Of a stretch of 64,000 bases of DNA, positions 53,801-64,000 are shown in pieces. The position numbers and the translations under genes were made by a program. Each line of letters begins with the position of its first letter. Position 1 is the first letter of the stretch. The stretch is taken from assembly GCF_020921035.1 (NCBI RefSeq), contig NC_063155.1:23615294-23679293 (forward strand). The letters are read 5' to 3'. Under the pieces are notes generated by a model, which worked only from the letters and a program-made list of their open reading frames with translations, was not told where the DNA came from and ran no database searches. The stretch comes from Rhodamnia argentea. Taxonomy: Eukaryota > Streptophyta > Magnoliopsida > Myrtales > Myrtaceae.

Positions 53801-56800
53801 GACAAAGATGAATCTACTTCCCAAGTAAGCCAAAAAGAGCCTGGAATTGCCGCGGAAGATGAAATGCGCTCTGATCGGGTGACAGTGAGTGTATGTTTCT
53901 TTAGTCTTTGGTTGCACTGACCGGAAGTTTAGAGGAACATCCTTTTGTCATTAAGTTCTACTGTATGTGGCTATCAATGCATGTATTGTGAATATGTATG
54001 TATTCTCATCATTCTGTTGGAAAAAAAATGAATGTATTTTAGAATATTTGCTGTGCCTTAATGATTTCTCATGACACACATTAATGCTCATAATCATGAC
54101 AAAAACAAAGTTCCAGAATAAGAACCCCTTCCCTACTCTGTTCACATTTGCTATTTTGATGGCTGTTTGAATATGGTGTGTATGAATGAGTGAAGTGTGT
54201 TCAAGTACAAAGTTTTTATGCCATGTTTGTCATACACATATATAGATGTATCTCTCTTTTTATTTGCAATCTACTTTCCCTTATTTGTAAAGTGAGCAGA
54301 ATACTTTTGTTTGCCTTGCTGAAGCCGGGCCTTTCTTTGTTGCTGTTAATAAGAAAAAGCATGCTTCAGATTTTTATGTGATATATCCCAAGTTTTATGT
54401 TGTCCATTACTCAATCATTGTTGATTGATTGGAGGCTCTGGTAACCGACCTTTTGCAAAATTGTGCTGCATAGACAATTAGGCATACTGTGGTATGAAGA
54501 AATATAACCTCTGTGGCCCAACTCTAGTTTTAATATGGATTCTGTGGATGTATAATATTCTGTGTTAGCTGGAAAGTAAGGTTTTGTTTATTGAAATTTT
54601 TTTTGTATTATGTGATATTCTTTAGCAAATACTGTCCTATATGCAAAGTCGTCGTGGGCGGCTGAGCCAGGAATGTTCTTTATATTCTCAAGCACTGAAT
54701 TGAAATGAATAAAGTTCTCAATTTTCCGCTGAGTTGGCATTGCCAGTATATCTGTGGCAGTGATCTTCTGCTTGGTTCCTTGGTTTGGCATTTTTTGTTA
54801 ATCATATATTAAATGAAAACATCATTTTCTTCACATGGCTTCTGCAGAATAATGATTTATCTGAGGATACTGAAGCACTTTCAAAGGAAGAGTTGGGCCG
54901 GCTTGTTGCTTCTCGTTGGACGGGAGAGAAGATTGAGAGGGAAGGTAAGGACCATTTTTCAGAAGATAATGAAGGAGAAAACCATGAAGAAACGTCAAAA
55001 GATGCACATGATGAAGAAGATGACGGATATGCTTCTGAAGCTGATGATGACGACCAAAGATATGAGGAGGATGATGTAGAAGATGATGGAGACGAGGATG
55101 TGCCTGTGGAAGATCATTATGATCCTAGCTCATCTCATGAGTCTCAATCAGATGATGAATTAGACCTGTCAGGTTTGCCTCTTGCAAGCTAATGGTGACT
55201 CTTATTTTGTTCTTCAAGTTATACCGGTTAATAAATCCTTGAATATTTCAGATACAACCACTCAGACTAGTCCATCTTGGTTGGAGAAGATACAGCAAAC
55301 TGTTCGAAGCATTCTCCAGGCTGTCAATCTTTTCCAGACTCCAGTGGACAAATCTGGTAACTTTCAAGCTTAGTGTCCTATGTCAGACTTAAAAATTGAT
55401 AAGTGGTATTAAAAGACCATCCTTGTTATTTTATAGAGGCTGCTCGTGTACGTAAGGAGTATGATGAATCCAGTGCCAAGTTGTCTAAAATAGAGTCGAG
55501 AATATCAAAGTTATCAGATAAGCTGCAATATGATTTTGGTGAGTATGATACAGTTGTTTTTTCCTCAGCTCGAGAAACTTCCCCATTGACTGGTCTCTCA
55601 AAAATGAACTTGATGATATTGTTACAGGGAAAGATAAGGAGTTCTATTCATTCTATGGACGTTGTTTTGAGAGCAAACAAAATAAGTAAGGATTATATTC
55701 CTTTTCTTTCAGGCATTTGCCTTGAGATGGAGTTTTCCGTCGAAGTTGTTCTTATTCAGTTCAAGTATATTTCTCATGTCATTGGCTTTTTGTTTCAGGT
55801 ATGTTTACAAAGTCTGCCCCTTTAAACAAGCTTCACAGGAGGAGGGCCACTCCACGACTCGACTGGGGTATGAATTTAATAATCACAAAATTGTGAAGCA
55901 TGGATTATTCATTGTAGTTGCGAACCCTGGTGACAGCTTTCTTTTGTTAATAACCAAGGGATGCGTTTTTTAAAGCTTCTGAAATCTAAAAGTTTCTGGC
56001 CATGTTGATTATTCCCCTCTGTTTTGGTGTGACTTTAATCTGAGAAGATTGACATCCATTCCACCGAACTTGCTTATATCAGTTATAGTACACTCATTGA
56101 TTCTTGTTTGCATGTAGGCACTGGGACAAATTTGATGATGCATATCGGATCATGATTTTTTCAAATGGCGACAGATGCTGGAATGGTCCTGATAGAAGTT
56201 TGAAGGTTCTGATTTGCACTCTTACGAAGAGTTCTAATAGCTACAGTTTGTTCTCTGTGGTCTTTCTAATCTCTTATTGAATTAGCATCTGAAGCATTTG
56301 CCTGATTATATTCTTTTGCAAATGCTTTCGGGACATTAAGACAATGAGTTGGAAATCATTGATATCATGGCTTGAACAGCTCCATTAGATGCCCATAATC
56401 ATGTGGTAAAGTTGAAATTGCAATCTGAGTAGCTGGCGCTCGTTACCAAATAATTTGTTTCTCAGACAACCGAGTTTAATTCTGTCGAAATTGGTGCAAG
56501 TTATGCCTGTTAGGAGGGACTGGTGTTGCCAAGTGCATTTCTTACAGAAAAAACTTGTGCATTTGGATTCTGACATCTGGAGCCTTTTGCTTGCAGGTAC
56601 GACTAAGATGCGGGTTGACAAATGAGGTTACTGATGTAGATGAACCAAGTCGCTGCGAGTAAGAATCTCTCTCTCTCTCTCTCAGCCAACACTCCCCCCC
56701 CCTCTTCCAAAACCCGACCCACATCTCTCTCTCTCTCTTTCTCTCTGACGCTTGTACGCATGCAGATATGTAGCATTACTATCTACTCCTGCTCTTTGTT

Positions 56801-56966
56801 TGGAAGACAAACTAAAGGTATGCGTTAGGTTGCACCTCATAAATTCTCGTGCTATGGCTTTTGTTGGTTTTATGGCAATAATCTTTTATTGTGAAAATGA
56901 CAGGAGCTACAACACAAGTTGGAACTGATGGAGAATGAACAACCGCGACCTCATGATGAACTTTAA
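50886..56966 (+). CDS. Glucosidase 2 subunit beta (PRKCSH / PSL4-like)
   Basis: Sixteen exons (50886-51003, 51133-51249, 51679-51774, 52103-52342, 52650-52876, 53623-53709, 53789-53884, 54848-55172, 55252-55356, 55437-55538, 55628-55685, 55799-55867, 56118-56205, 56597-56658, 56766-56817, 56904-56966) close in frame to 634 residues. Signal peptide 1 to about 25 ([18 protein letters not shown]). Cys-rich LDL-receptor-A-like repeats follow ([14 protein letters not shown] and [13 protein letters not shown]). Next come a long Glu/Lys coiled coil, an acidic stretch (exon 8), and a mannose-6-phosphate-receptor-homology domain with the sugar-binding signature PFKQ, LRCG and RCEY. The protein ends in HDEL, an ER retention signal. 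It is the non-catalytic partner that keeps glucosidase II in the ER and presents N-glycans for glucose trimming; in Arabidopsis this supports receptor quality control. Complete and undisturbed. Confidence 0.95.
51785..51890. repeat. 53-bp tandem duplication in glucosidase II beta intron
   Basis: Two adjacent units (51785-51837, 51838-51890) differing at two positions, located just after the exon 3 donor. Confidence 0.9.
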
Positions 56967-58250
56967 CTGGTGGAACTGGATTGATCTCCATGATCATTAG
57001 CTCACCAACTTGACTGGTCCATCACGATTTTTTTTTAACAGGCTTAGTTGGTCGACTGCTAAGCATAAAGAGGCAAAACCGCATCCCTTATAGTTTGGAC
57101 TGGAGGTTCCATCAAATTCAAAATGACTGCATTTTCCTCCTTGCGGCCCAACCTTTTTGCACTCAGGTCTCTAACCACAGGTCGAAACTGCTTGATGCCA
57201 TTCATTGTAGAACGGCAGTATCAACATTAGTCTCCGCTATTAATGATTGCAAGGAATAGTTCTTGGCTACTAAATGGAGTTTGTGTTCGCGCATTCCTAT
57301 CTCCTATTTAAGAAGAGGTAAGACACTTCAGGAGGCCATAATTGTGCTACCAGGTCGTTCAATTATTACCATCCTGAGGTTATCTCTTGTTGTTCGAAAC
57401 GACCCAGGTTCATCCTATATGCTCATGCGAATGTGGGTTTACGTGTTGTACTCTTGTGCTTTTTGAGCCGTGAAATGCTGCGCTTGCTTCCCCCCATTCC
57501 ATTCCTGCTTCCCATAAGCTTTTTGCTTGTCCGGACTCAGCACTGTGTGGATCCCTGTGGCTGGGGCTGCCCGATGAGAAAAAGAGCATTCCAAGCCCAT
57601 AGGAAAAGCAAAAACAGCCCTCTATGTGAGAATGGGGGTGGTCTCTCATCGTCAAGCATGTACTGAGGATATTCCATTCGGGCAAATTGAAAAGGCTCGA
57701 GACTCAACACATTGGTCGATGTAACATGGCGCTCGCTGAACACCCACCAAAGAAAAACTCGCAAAACGATTCCATGCGTACGATGTACTCGTTCCAAGAG
57801 AAAAGAATAAGGAACCACGTGCCACAAAGATCCATCCAAAACTACCACTCGGAAGTTTGTTTTGGCGAACATGGCGTCGACGGATTATTGCTCGAGCATA
57901 TCCGAAAATCATGCGACCGAGTGCATTCCAAACGTCAATTAGTGGGTCTTCCTTTTCGCTACTAATTGTACGGCTTTTTTTCATTTTTCGGTAGCTCCTT
58001 AACAAATGTTTCGAAAACACTCGTTATCCTGATTTAGATTAAACCAAAAAAAAAATGAAAGCAAAAGACTTGATTTTTCTGGAACAACTGGACAATAGCC
58101 AAACAAAAAAGGAAAAGAAAAAGAAAACCCACCAAACAACCAGCCGGGGAGCGCCATAGGAGGGAGCATCTAATTCGATATGCGGCACGTTCCGTTCCCC
58201 CACGCTGTCTTCTTTTCCTTTGCCCTTTCGCGGGGTTCGTTAGCCGTTAC
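56967..58250. other. Intergenic between glucosidase II beta and pyruvate kinase
   Basis: The first part is likely 3' UTR. From 57410 to 58020 the minus strand has three overlapping open frames in different phases, without a domain I recognise. Confidence 0.45.
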
Positions 58251-58611
58251 CTATTTATACGACCCGTCGTCTATTTCTTTTTAAAACGACAGATAGATTG
58301 ATATATAGACCCACGACCAAAAAAAAAGGAAAAGCTTGCAACTTTCCGCTTTCTCCTTCGTCTTCTCTCTCCTCTCTCACTCGCTCCCTCCTGTACTTCC
58401 ACTTCCAGCCTCTCTCTCTTTCTCTCTCCACGTAACCGCCACCCTGTCGCTCGCCCCCGCTTATGAATCCCTTCCCATTTTGATCCCTCCTCCTTCTGTT
58501 TCCGCCATCTTCTCTGTACCTCCCTCCCTCCCTCCCGCTCTCTCTCGCTCTCTCTGCTTCGTTCGATCGGCCGGAAGTACCGTTCGGAGTTCGCTCGGTA
58601 CCGACTTGGGA
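58250..58611 (+). promoter_or_regulatory. Pyruvate kinase core promoter and leader
   Basis: CTATTTATACGACC near 58250 is a TATA candidate. The leader is strongly pyrimidine-rich (many CTCTCTC and CCTCC runs), as in highly expressed plant genes. A GACC(A)9 motif lies at 58313-58327. Confidence 0.45.
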
Positions 58612-61600
58612 ATGGACGGCGCGTCGTCGGCGAAGATGGGGATCGAGAGGAGGCCGAAGACGAAGATCGTCTGCACCCTCGGCCCGGCGTCGAGGTCCGT
58701 GCCCATGATCGAGAAGCTGCTGAGGGCGGGCATGAACGTCGCTCGCTTCAACTTCTCCCACGGATCCCACGCCTACCACCAGGAGACGCTCGACAACCTC
58801 CGCCAGGGCATGGAGAACACCGGCATACTCTGCGCCGTCATGCTCGACACCAAGGTGCGCTCTTGCCGTATATTTTACGTGAATAAAGATTACAAGAAAA
58901 GAACAGGAGAAAAGCCTCCGGCGACTAGCTTGGGCATTTCGCCGAAGCTGACCTCTTGTCGTATTGATCGAAATTGGAGTTTTCTTCCATCAAAATGACG
59001 AGGAATGATGTCAATGGCTGACAATACGGCGCGACATTGCCATTTCCGATTTTGATCATTGGTCGAATAATCTGCTACTGTTTTCTTGTTTGGGGAGTTT
59101 CGGCTTTCGGATATGTGGTGCTTTTTGTTTGGATGTGGGTTTATTAGACGTTTCCTATCCGATCCCAATATCTGGGAGGACGCCGTGATTTTTGTCTTTT
59201 GGCTTGGCCTTCTCTTTATCGAGTGTCTTTGCTGTCTTTCGGCCTGGCCATCTCTCTGCGAGTCCCCGACTACCTTGGCCTTTCAGCTTTGCCAAGACGA
59301 ATGTTTGCTCAAACGGGTCCCAAAAAAAAATTGCAAATTTTTCCCAAGGGACTTTGACGGTTAAAGTGGCCTTCTTGTTTGTGTTTGGAGGGAGTGTTCG
59401 TTTTTCCTGTAACCTCAGATTTAGACGGGGTTTGTCTTGTCTGTAGTGGCCCCTCACCCATTCTCCTTTTTTGTTTTTGGCTCAGATAGCTGTATGTTTG
59501 TTTTGTTTCTATTGCGTGCTTCTGTGAAAAAGGTTTTTCTTTTTTTTTTTTGGTCAAAGGAAAAAAAACGTCGGCGTACTACTGGAATGAAAAAAAAAAA
59601 AAGGAAGAAAAAAAGATCAGAGAAAACGACATGCTTACATGAACTTCTCGGGCTATGCATGGAAAATTAGAGCGACGATGGTGTGTATGCTACCTATTGG
59701 ATGGTGTTTAGAAACTAATTCTTGATGCCTCTATGGGTTTGGAAGAACTATGGAAAGTACCGTGGGTTGGCTGCTTCGTGGAATATTGAGTGTTGGGGCT
59801 CAAAAATGTGGTCAAAAGGAAGCGATCTTTTGAAGAACAATGTCGAGAGCAACTGCATCAGCTTGTCACGAAGTTGTAGATTTGTACAGTCATATTACAA
59901 GGCAGGCGTCGGACACATTGCAGGGGGCCTGCTTATGCTTCTGCATTTTCTTTTGCTGTTGGTGTGCTGATTTTTGTAGTTCTTTAAGTCGAGCCTTTAA
60001 TCTGTGGATTTCCCGAATGAGCTTAGTTGAATTAATTCACTCGACTAATTTAGTGAGGAAATGGTCCTCCATGTGATTTGGTTGGTTATCGATTCTATTA
60101 AGGGATCTTAACTGGTGTGGGGGGATCAATGGGAATAGTCACGTCGAGCACTAATAGCGTCTAACAGCACAGCTTCAATTATTTTGATATTATCTTTCTA
60201 GAATACATTGTTTCAACGGCATTTAAGTCAATAACCAAAATTGAAATTCTGCCTGAAATCAAAATTTTCTCAAGCAATTCCTATGGAACCACTAGGCTGT
60301 TGTCTAAATTAGCAAAAAGAACTAGAACTTTACCTAAAATGCCATTCTACAGTTAAGCATTCTTTTGTAGTAGGATATCGGCAAGTTCAGAACCTAAGCC
60401 AAGGATGGAATTATAACCGTATGCTTCTTTCAGCATTAGTCAAGTCCAATTAGCATATCCATGACCGGCCTTGTTTAAAATCTAGTTCATTTATTCATCA
60501 TACCGGCAATCTTGAGATCAATCTCTCACTCGAAAAGGCAGAAAGTTAATAGGATTCCGGATCCTTAAATTTACATGCAACAGGGTCCCGAAATTCGAAC
60601 TGGTTTTTTGAAGGATGGTAAACCCATCCAGCTAAAGCAGGGCCAGGAGATTACCATCTCTACAGACTACAGCATAAAGGGCGATGATACCATGATATGC
60701 ATGAGCTACAAGAAGTTGGCTGAGGACGTGAAGCCAGGAAGTGTGATACTCTGTGCTGATGGAACAATCACCTTCACAGTATTATCGTGCGACAAAGAAG
60801 CTGGATTGGTTCGCTGTTGCTGTGAGAATACTGCAGTTCTTGGTGAGAGGAAGAATGTCAATCTTCCTGGCGTCATAGTGGACCTTCCAACCTTGACAGA
60901 CAAAGACAAGGAAGATATATTAGAGTGGGGAGTACCCAACAAGATCGACATGATTGCTCTTTCATTTGTCCGAAAAGGTTCAGATCTTCTAGAGGTTCGC
61001 AAGCTGCTTGGGGAGCATGCCAAGAACATCCTTCTTATGTCAAAGGTATGTTGGTATGTCAGGAGACATTTATGCTTAAACATATTTCACTTGGATTCCC
61101 TAGCTGCTCACCATGAGTCGGAGGAATAGGTCAAGTGCCTAAAAATCTATATAATCTTGCATCAGATGTCAATGAGTGTTGGGATGGATTGTTCAGATAA
61201 CATTTTATTGCAGTTTGGTCATTTCTCATTAGTCGTGTATTATCGAACAAGCTGCAAGATGTTTGCTTTTTAAGGTAATTTTTTCCTGTTCTTCCTGGAA
61301 TAATTTGATGAAATAGTTTTCCTGTTTTTATTATTGTCAGGTTGAAAATCAAGAAGGGGTGGCAAATTTTGATGAAATACTTGCCAACACGGATGCATTT
61401 ATGGTGGCACGAGGTGACCTCGGAATGGAAATTCCTATTGAAAAGATCTTTCTTGCACAGAAGGCAATGATCTACAAGTGCAATATCCAGGGAAAACCAG
61501 TCGTTACTGCAACACAAATGTTGGAATCCATGATCAAGTCCCCCCGTCCAACAAGGGCCGAAGCTACCGATGTTGCTAATGCTGTTCTCGATGGTACTGA

Positions 61601-62153
61601 CTGCGTGATGCTAAGTGGTGAAACCGCTGCTGGAGCTTATCCAGAGCTCACAGTTCGAACCATGGCCAGAATATGCGTGGAAGCAGAAAGCACAATTGAT
61701 TATGGTGATGTCTTTAAGAGGATAATGAAACACTCACCTATACCCATGAGCCCATTAGAAAGTCTTGCTTCTTCTGCTGTTAGAACTGCAAACTCTGCAA
61801 AGGCAGCTCTCATACTGGTCCTGACAAGAGGTGGAAGTACTGCCAAGCTGGTGGCTAAGTACAGGCCAGGCATACCAATTCTGTCTGTGGTTGTCCCGGA
61901 GATTACGACGGACAACTTTGAGTGGGAATGCAGCGATGAAGGTCCAGCCAGGCATAGTCTTATTTTCCGTGGGTTAATTCCGCTTTTATGTGCAGCATCT
62001 GCTCGGGCTTCCAATGAAGAGACAACAGGAGAAGCTCTGGAGTTTGCACTCGAGTATGGCAAATCCAATGGACTCTGCAAAATTGGAGACTCTGTTGTGG
62101 CTCTGCATCGTATCGGAACTGCTTCAGTAATTAAAATCGTGACTGTGAAGTAA
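58612..62153 (+). CDS. Pyruvate kinase, cytosolic
   Basis: Three exons (58612-58854, 60584-61045, 61341-62153) join in frame to 505 residues, the usual size of plant cytosolic pyruvate kinases, with no transit peptide. It catalyses the last step of glycolysis, phosphoenolpyruvate plus ADP to pyruvate plus ATP. TKIVCTLGPAS opens the barrel. NVARFNFSHG and DTKGPEIRTG carry substrate and cation ligands; the exon 1-2 junction lies inside DTK|GPE. DGTITFTVLSC belongs to the B lid domain. NKIDMIALSFVRKGSDL and MVARGDLGMEIP give catalytic and Mg-binding residues, and KPVVTATQMLESM, PTRAEATDVANAV and LDGTDCVMLSGETAAG complete the active site. The C-terminal domain ends SVIKIVTVK. The start chosen is the ATG giving MDGASSAKMGIERR. 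The first intron is long (1.7 kb). Confidence 0.96.
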
Positions 62154-64000
62154 TTACCCTGCCATCCAACTTTCCGGTTACCTTCTTTCCGTAGGAGAAT
62201 GGTTTGCAATCTTGGAGCAATTTTGGAATGAAAGAATGTTTTAATGACCTGCAGAAGATACTGCTAATGTTATATCTCCAGCTGTGGAGAATATTTGAGT
62301 ACTCTTTAAATTTTCAGTATGGCGGCATTTTCAATAGTCTTTCTGCATATCGAGCTCATTGGATCTTGCCCGATGATTGGATGTGGCTGACAAGCTTACG
62401 ATCCTTGGGTGGTGTTTTGCTAGTTTTTTAAAATATATTGGCAGGCAATTTTCTTACAAAGGCACAACTGAAAACTAGTGAATCACTAGTAGTAGTTTTA
62501 CTACCTAAGATTGGAAAGGAATGATTCCCTAAAGGCTGTAATGAGTATTGCCGGTGTCTTTCTTGCAAAGTTGTGTTGGAGGGAAGGATCTGCTTTGAGA
62601 TAATTCTAGTCATTCATAATCAGAAATATCAGAAGCAATGAGATTATTACATCATCAGACTCGAGCACTGATCTGTATACATTATGTATTCAAAGAGAGA
62701 TCTATCTCTTCATTATGTGACCTCATCGGAGCACTTGAGCTTTTCTACAGGGGAAACTTTGAGAATATCAGTAGGTGTTCAAAGGCGATTGCACTAGAAT
62801 CATCTCGCCTGTTGTGCTGGTCGGGAATCATCAAGAATGACTTGGAAACTAGAAAGCCCCTGAAAGATGCAAAAGGGACTCATCTCTGGGGTAAAAGTAC
62901 TTGCTTGATCACCGGTCTTTTCAATCAGTTTTAATCAGGTTGGTGGCTGAAAAAAGTCGGATTTTTATTCAGGCGTTGACCCGGTTAAATTTCGGCGAAG
63001 AAAAAAAGGTATAATTAACACAGCATGATATTCGGCACATTCATAAATCCCATATTTTGTGAAAGTTTGATAGTGATCACAAGGGTATAATTCTCTCAAA
63101 CGCGCAATGATCCTCTTGAAGATTTTCTAAAGTACAATTTGCTAAATGTCGCCACTCCCCGTGAAAAGTCTATAATTCAGCGGAAGCAATATTCCAAACC
63201 ACCCATTTCGCCATCTCTCTAGAGAATTATATTCTTTTATGCCTCAAATTTTCTTAGTCTTACTTAAAGTTGTTGCTCAGAACCTAAATTCAACACTTTT
63301 GAAGGAATTGGACAAATCGCATTTAAATGACTTAAAACTCCTTTGAATAGAAAAGGAAAAAAGTCCTTAGCTCGAAGCAACTTGCAACTTCAACTCAGAT
63401 AGATTCGTCAATAAGACACAATCCACATGTGCCACACAGCAATTTGAGCAACCCGTCTCAATCAAACCCTTCTTTCTTACTCCAAAAATGTCATCAGAAT
63501 GAGTCAGGCTTGATCTGATGCGTTGGCGGTATCATCTCTGAAATAATATATTGTATTGACCCCAGATTTATAAAAGCAGGCCTGCTTTAGAATCGTCGAC
63601 TCCAAGACATTAACATCTTTGTCCTCTGGCAATTTCGTGGAAAGAGTCCCAGGAATCTTGAGCAATGAAAGAGTCATGTCTACTTCGCGGTTCACATGGC
63701 TTTCCTACCTAACTTTCAGCCCCCACAAACGTTCACCCACTCCACTCATTCACAGTATCAATGCAGATGTCCAAAAAGCCAGAAAATTTAGCAGTAACAG
63801 CAGTTGTAGCAGTACAATGTTGCAGGTCAAAGGATAAAGAAAAAGGCATGATGCCAAGGGAAATTTGACAAGGCTCAAAAGATGTACATACATGCAAAGG
63901 CAGAAGTAACCACAATCTGCTCGTTACGGATCCGGATTCATAATGCAAGGAACTATGTACACTAGCAAAGTAGCGACCGCAAGAACTTCAGGCAATATAC
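62154..64000. other. Downstream region, no gene confirmed
   Basis: Begins with the likely pyruvate kinase 3' UTR. Toward the end a minus-strand frame (63504-63695, ending NTIYYFRDDTANASDQA) could be the last exon of a gene lying beyond the window, but I recognise no domain and cannot place its upstream exon. Confidence 0.4.

Noticed and set aside
57410-58020. Three overlapping minus-strand open frames (91-122 residues)
   Set aside because: They lie in different phases, share no recognisable domain, and no splice or frameshift model gave a known protein. An organelle-derived insert was considered, but I could not match it to any plastid or mitochondrial gene.
63504-63695. Minus-strand frame as last exon of an unseen gene
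   Set aside because: Ends plausibly, but no domain and no acceptor-exon partner within the window; kept only as a note.

Overview
The window looks like nuclear DNA of a woody-type eudicot. The support is intron-rich plant genes with GT-AG splice sites, long AT-rich intergenic DNA, plastid-targeted proteins encoded in the nucleus, CT/GA microsatellites in UTRs and introns, and plant LINE, hAT and MULE-type repeats. I cannot name the species from sequence alone; a Myrtales-like genome is a guess only.

Seven protein genes have exon structures that close in frame. From left to right they are: a Pumilio/PUF RNA-binding protein (minus, 777-4136); the plastid chaperonin 60 beta subunit (minus, 10328-14023, 12 coding exons); a tandem pair of YTH-domain m6A readers of the ECT family (plus, 34656-38302 and 41388-44888, each with 9 exons of matching layout); a plastid-type NusB protein (minus, 47186-50562); the beta subunit of ER glucosidase II (plus, 50886-56966, 16 exons, ending in HDEL); and a cytosolic pyruvate kinase (plus, 58612-62153, 3 exons). 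NusB and glucosidase II beta are transcribed divergently from about 320 bp of shared upstream DNA.

Between these lie repeat-rich tracts. At 16.8-19.7 kb is a decayed LINE, carrying endonuclease and the start of the reverse transcriptase region. It is split by a 1.44-kb hAT remnant with terminal inverted repeats and a near-perfect 8-bp target duplication. From 19.7 to 29 kb I see no gene; it holds an LTR-like boundary pair, a degenerate tandem repeat and microsatellites. From 29.2 to 32.0 kb is a subtilisin-like protease pseudogene. Two long-inverted-repeat, MULE-like elements lie at 7.6-8.3 kb and 33.2-33.8 kb.

Functionally the genes are housekeeping: RNA regulation (PUF, two ECT readers), plastid proteostasis and transcription (CPN60 beta, NusB), ER glycoprotein quality control and glycolysis. 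There is no sign of an operon-like or biosynthetic cluster. The most unusual signals are structural: a set of very short insertions of the form GACC(A)n flanked by target duplications, GC-AG introns shared by both ECT paralogues, a 14-nt terminal coding exon in CPN60 beta, and CT microsatellites right behind 5' splice sites in three different genes.
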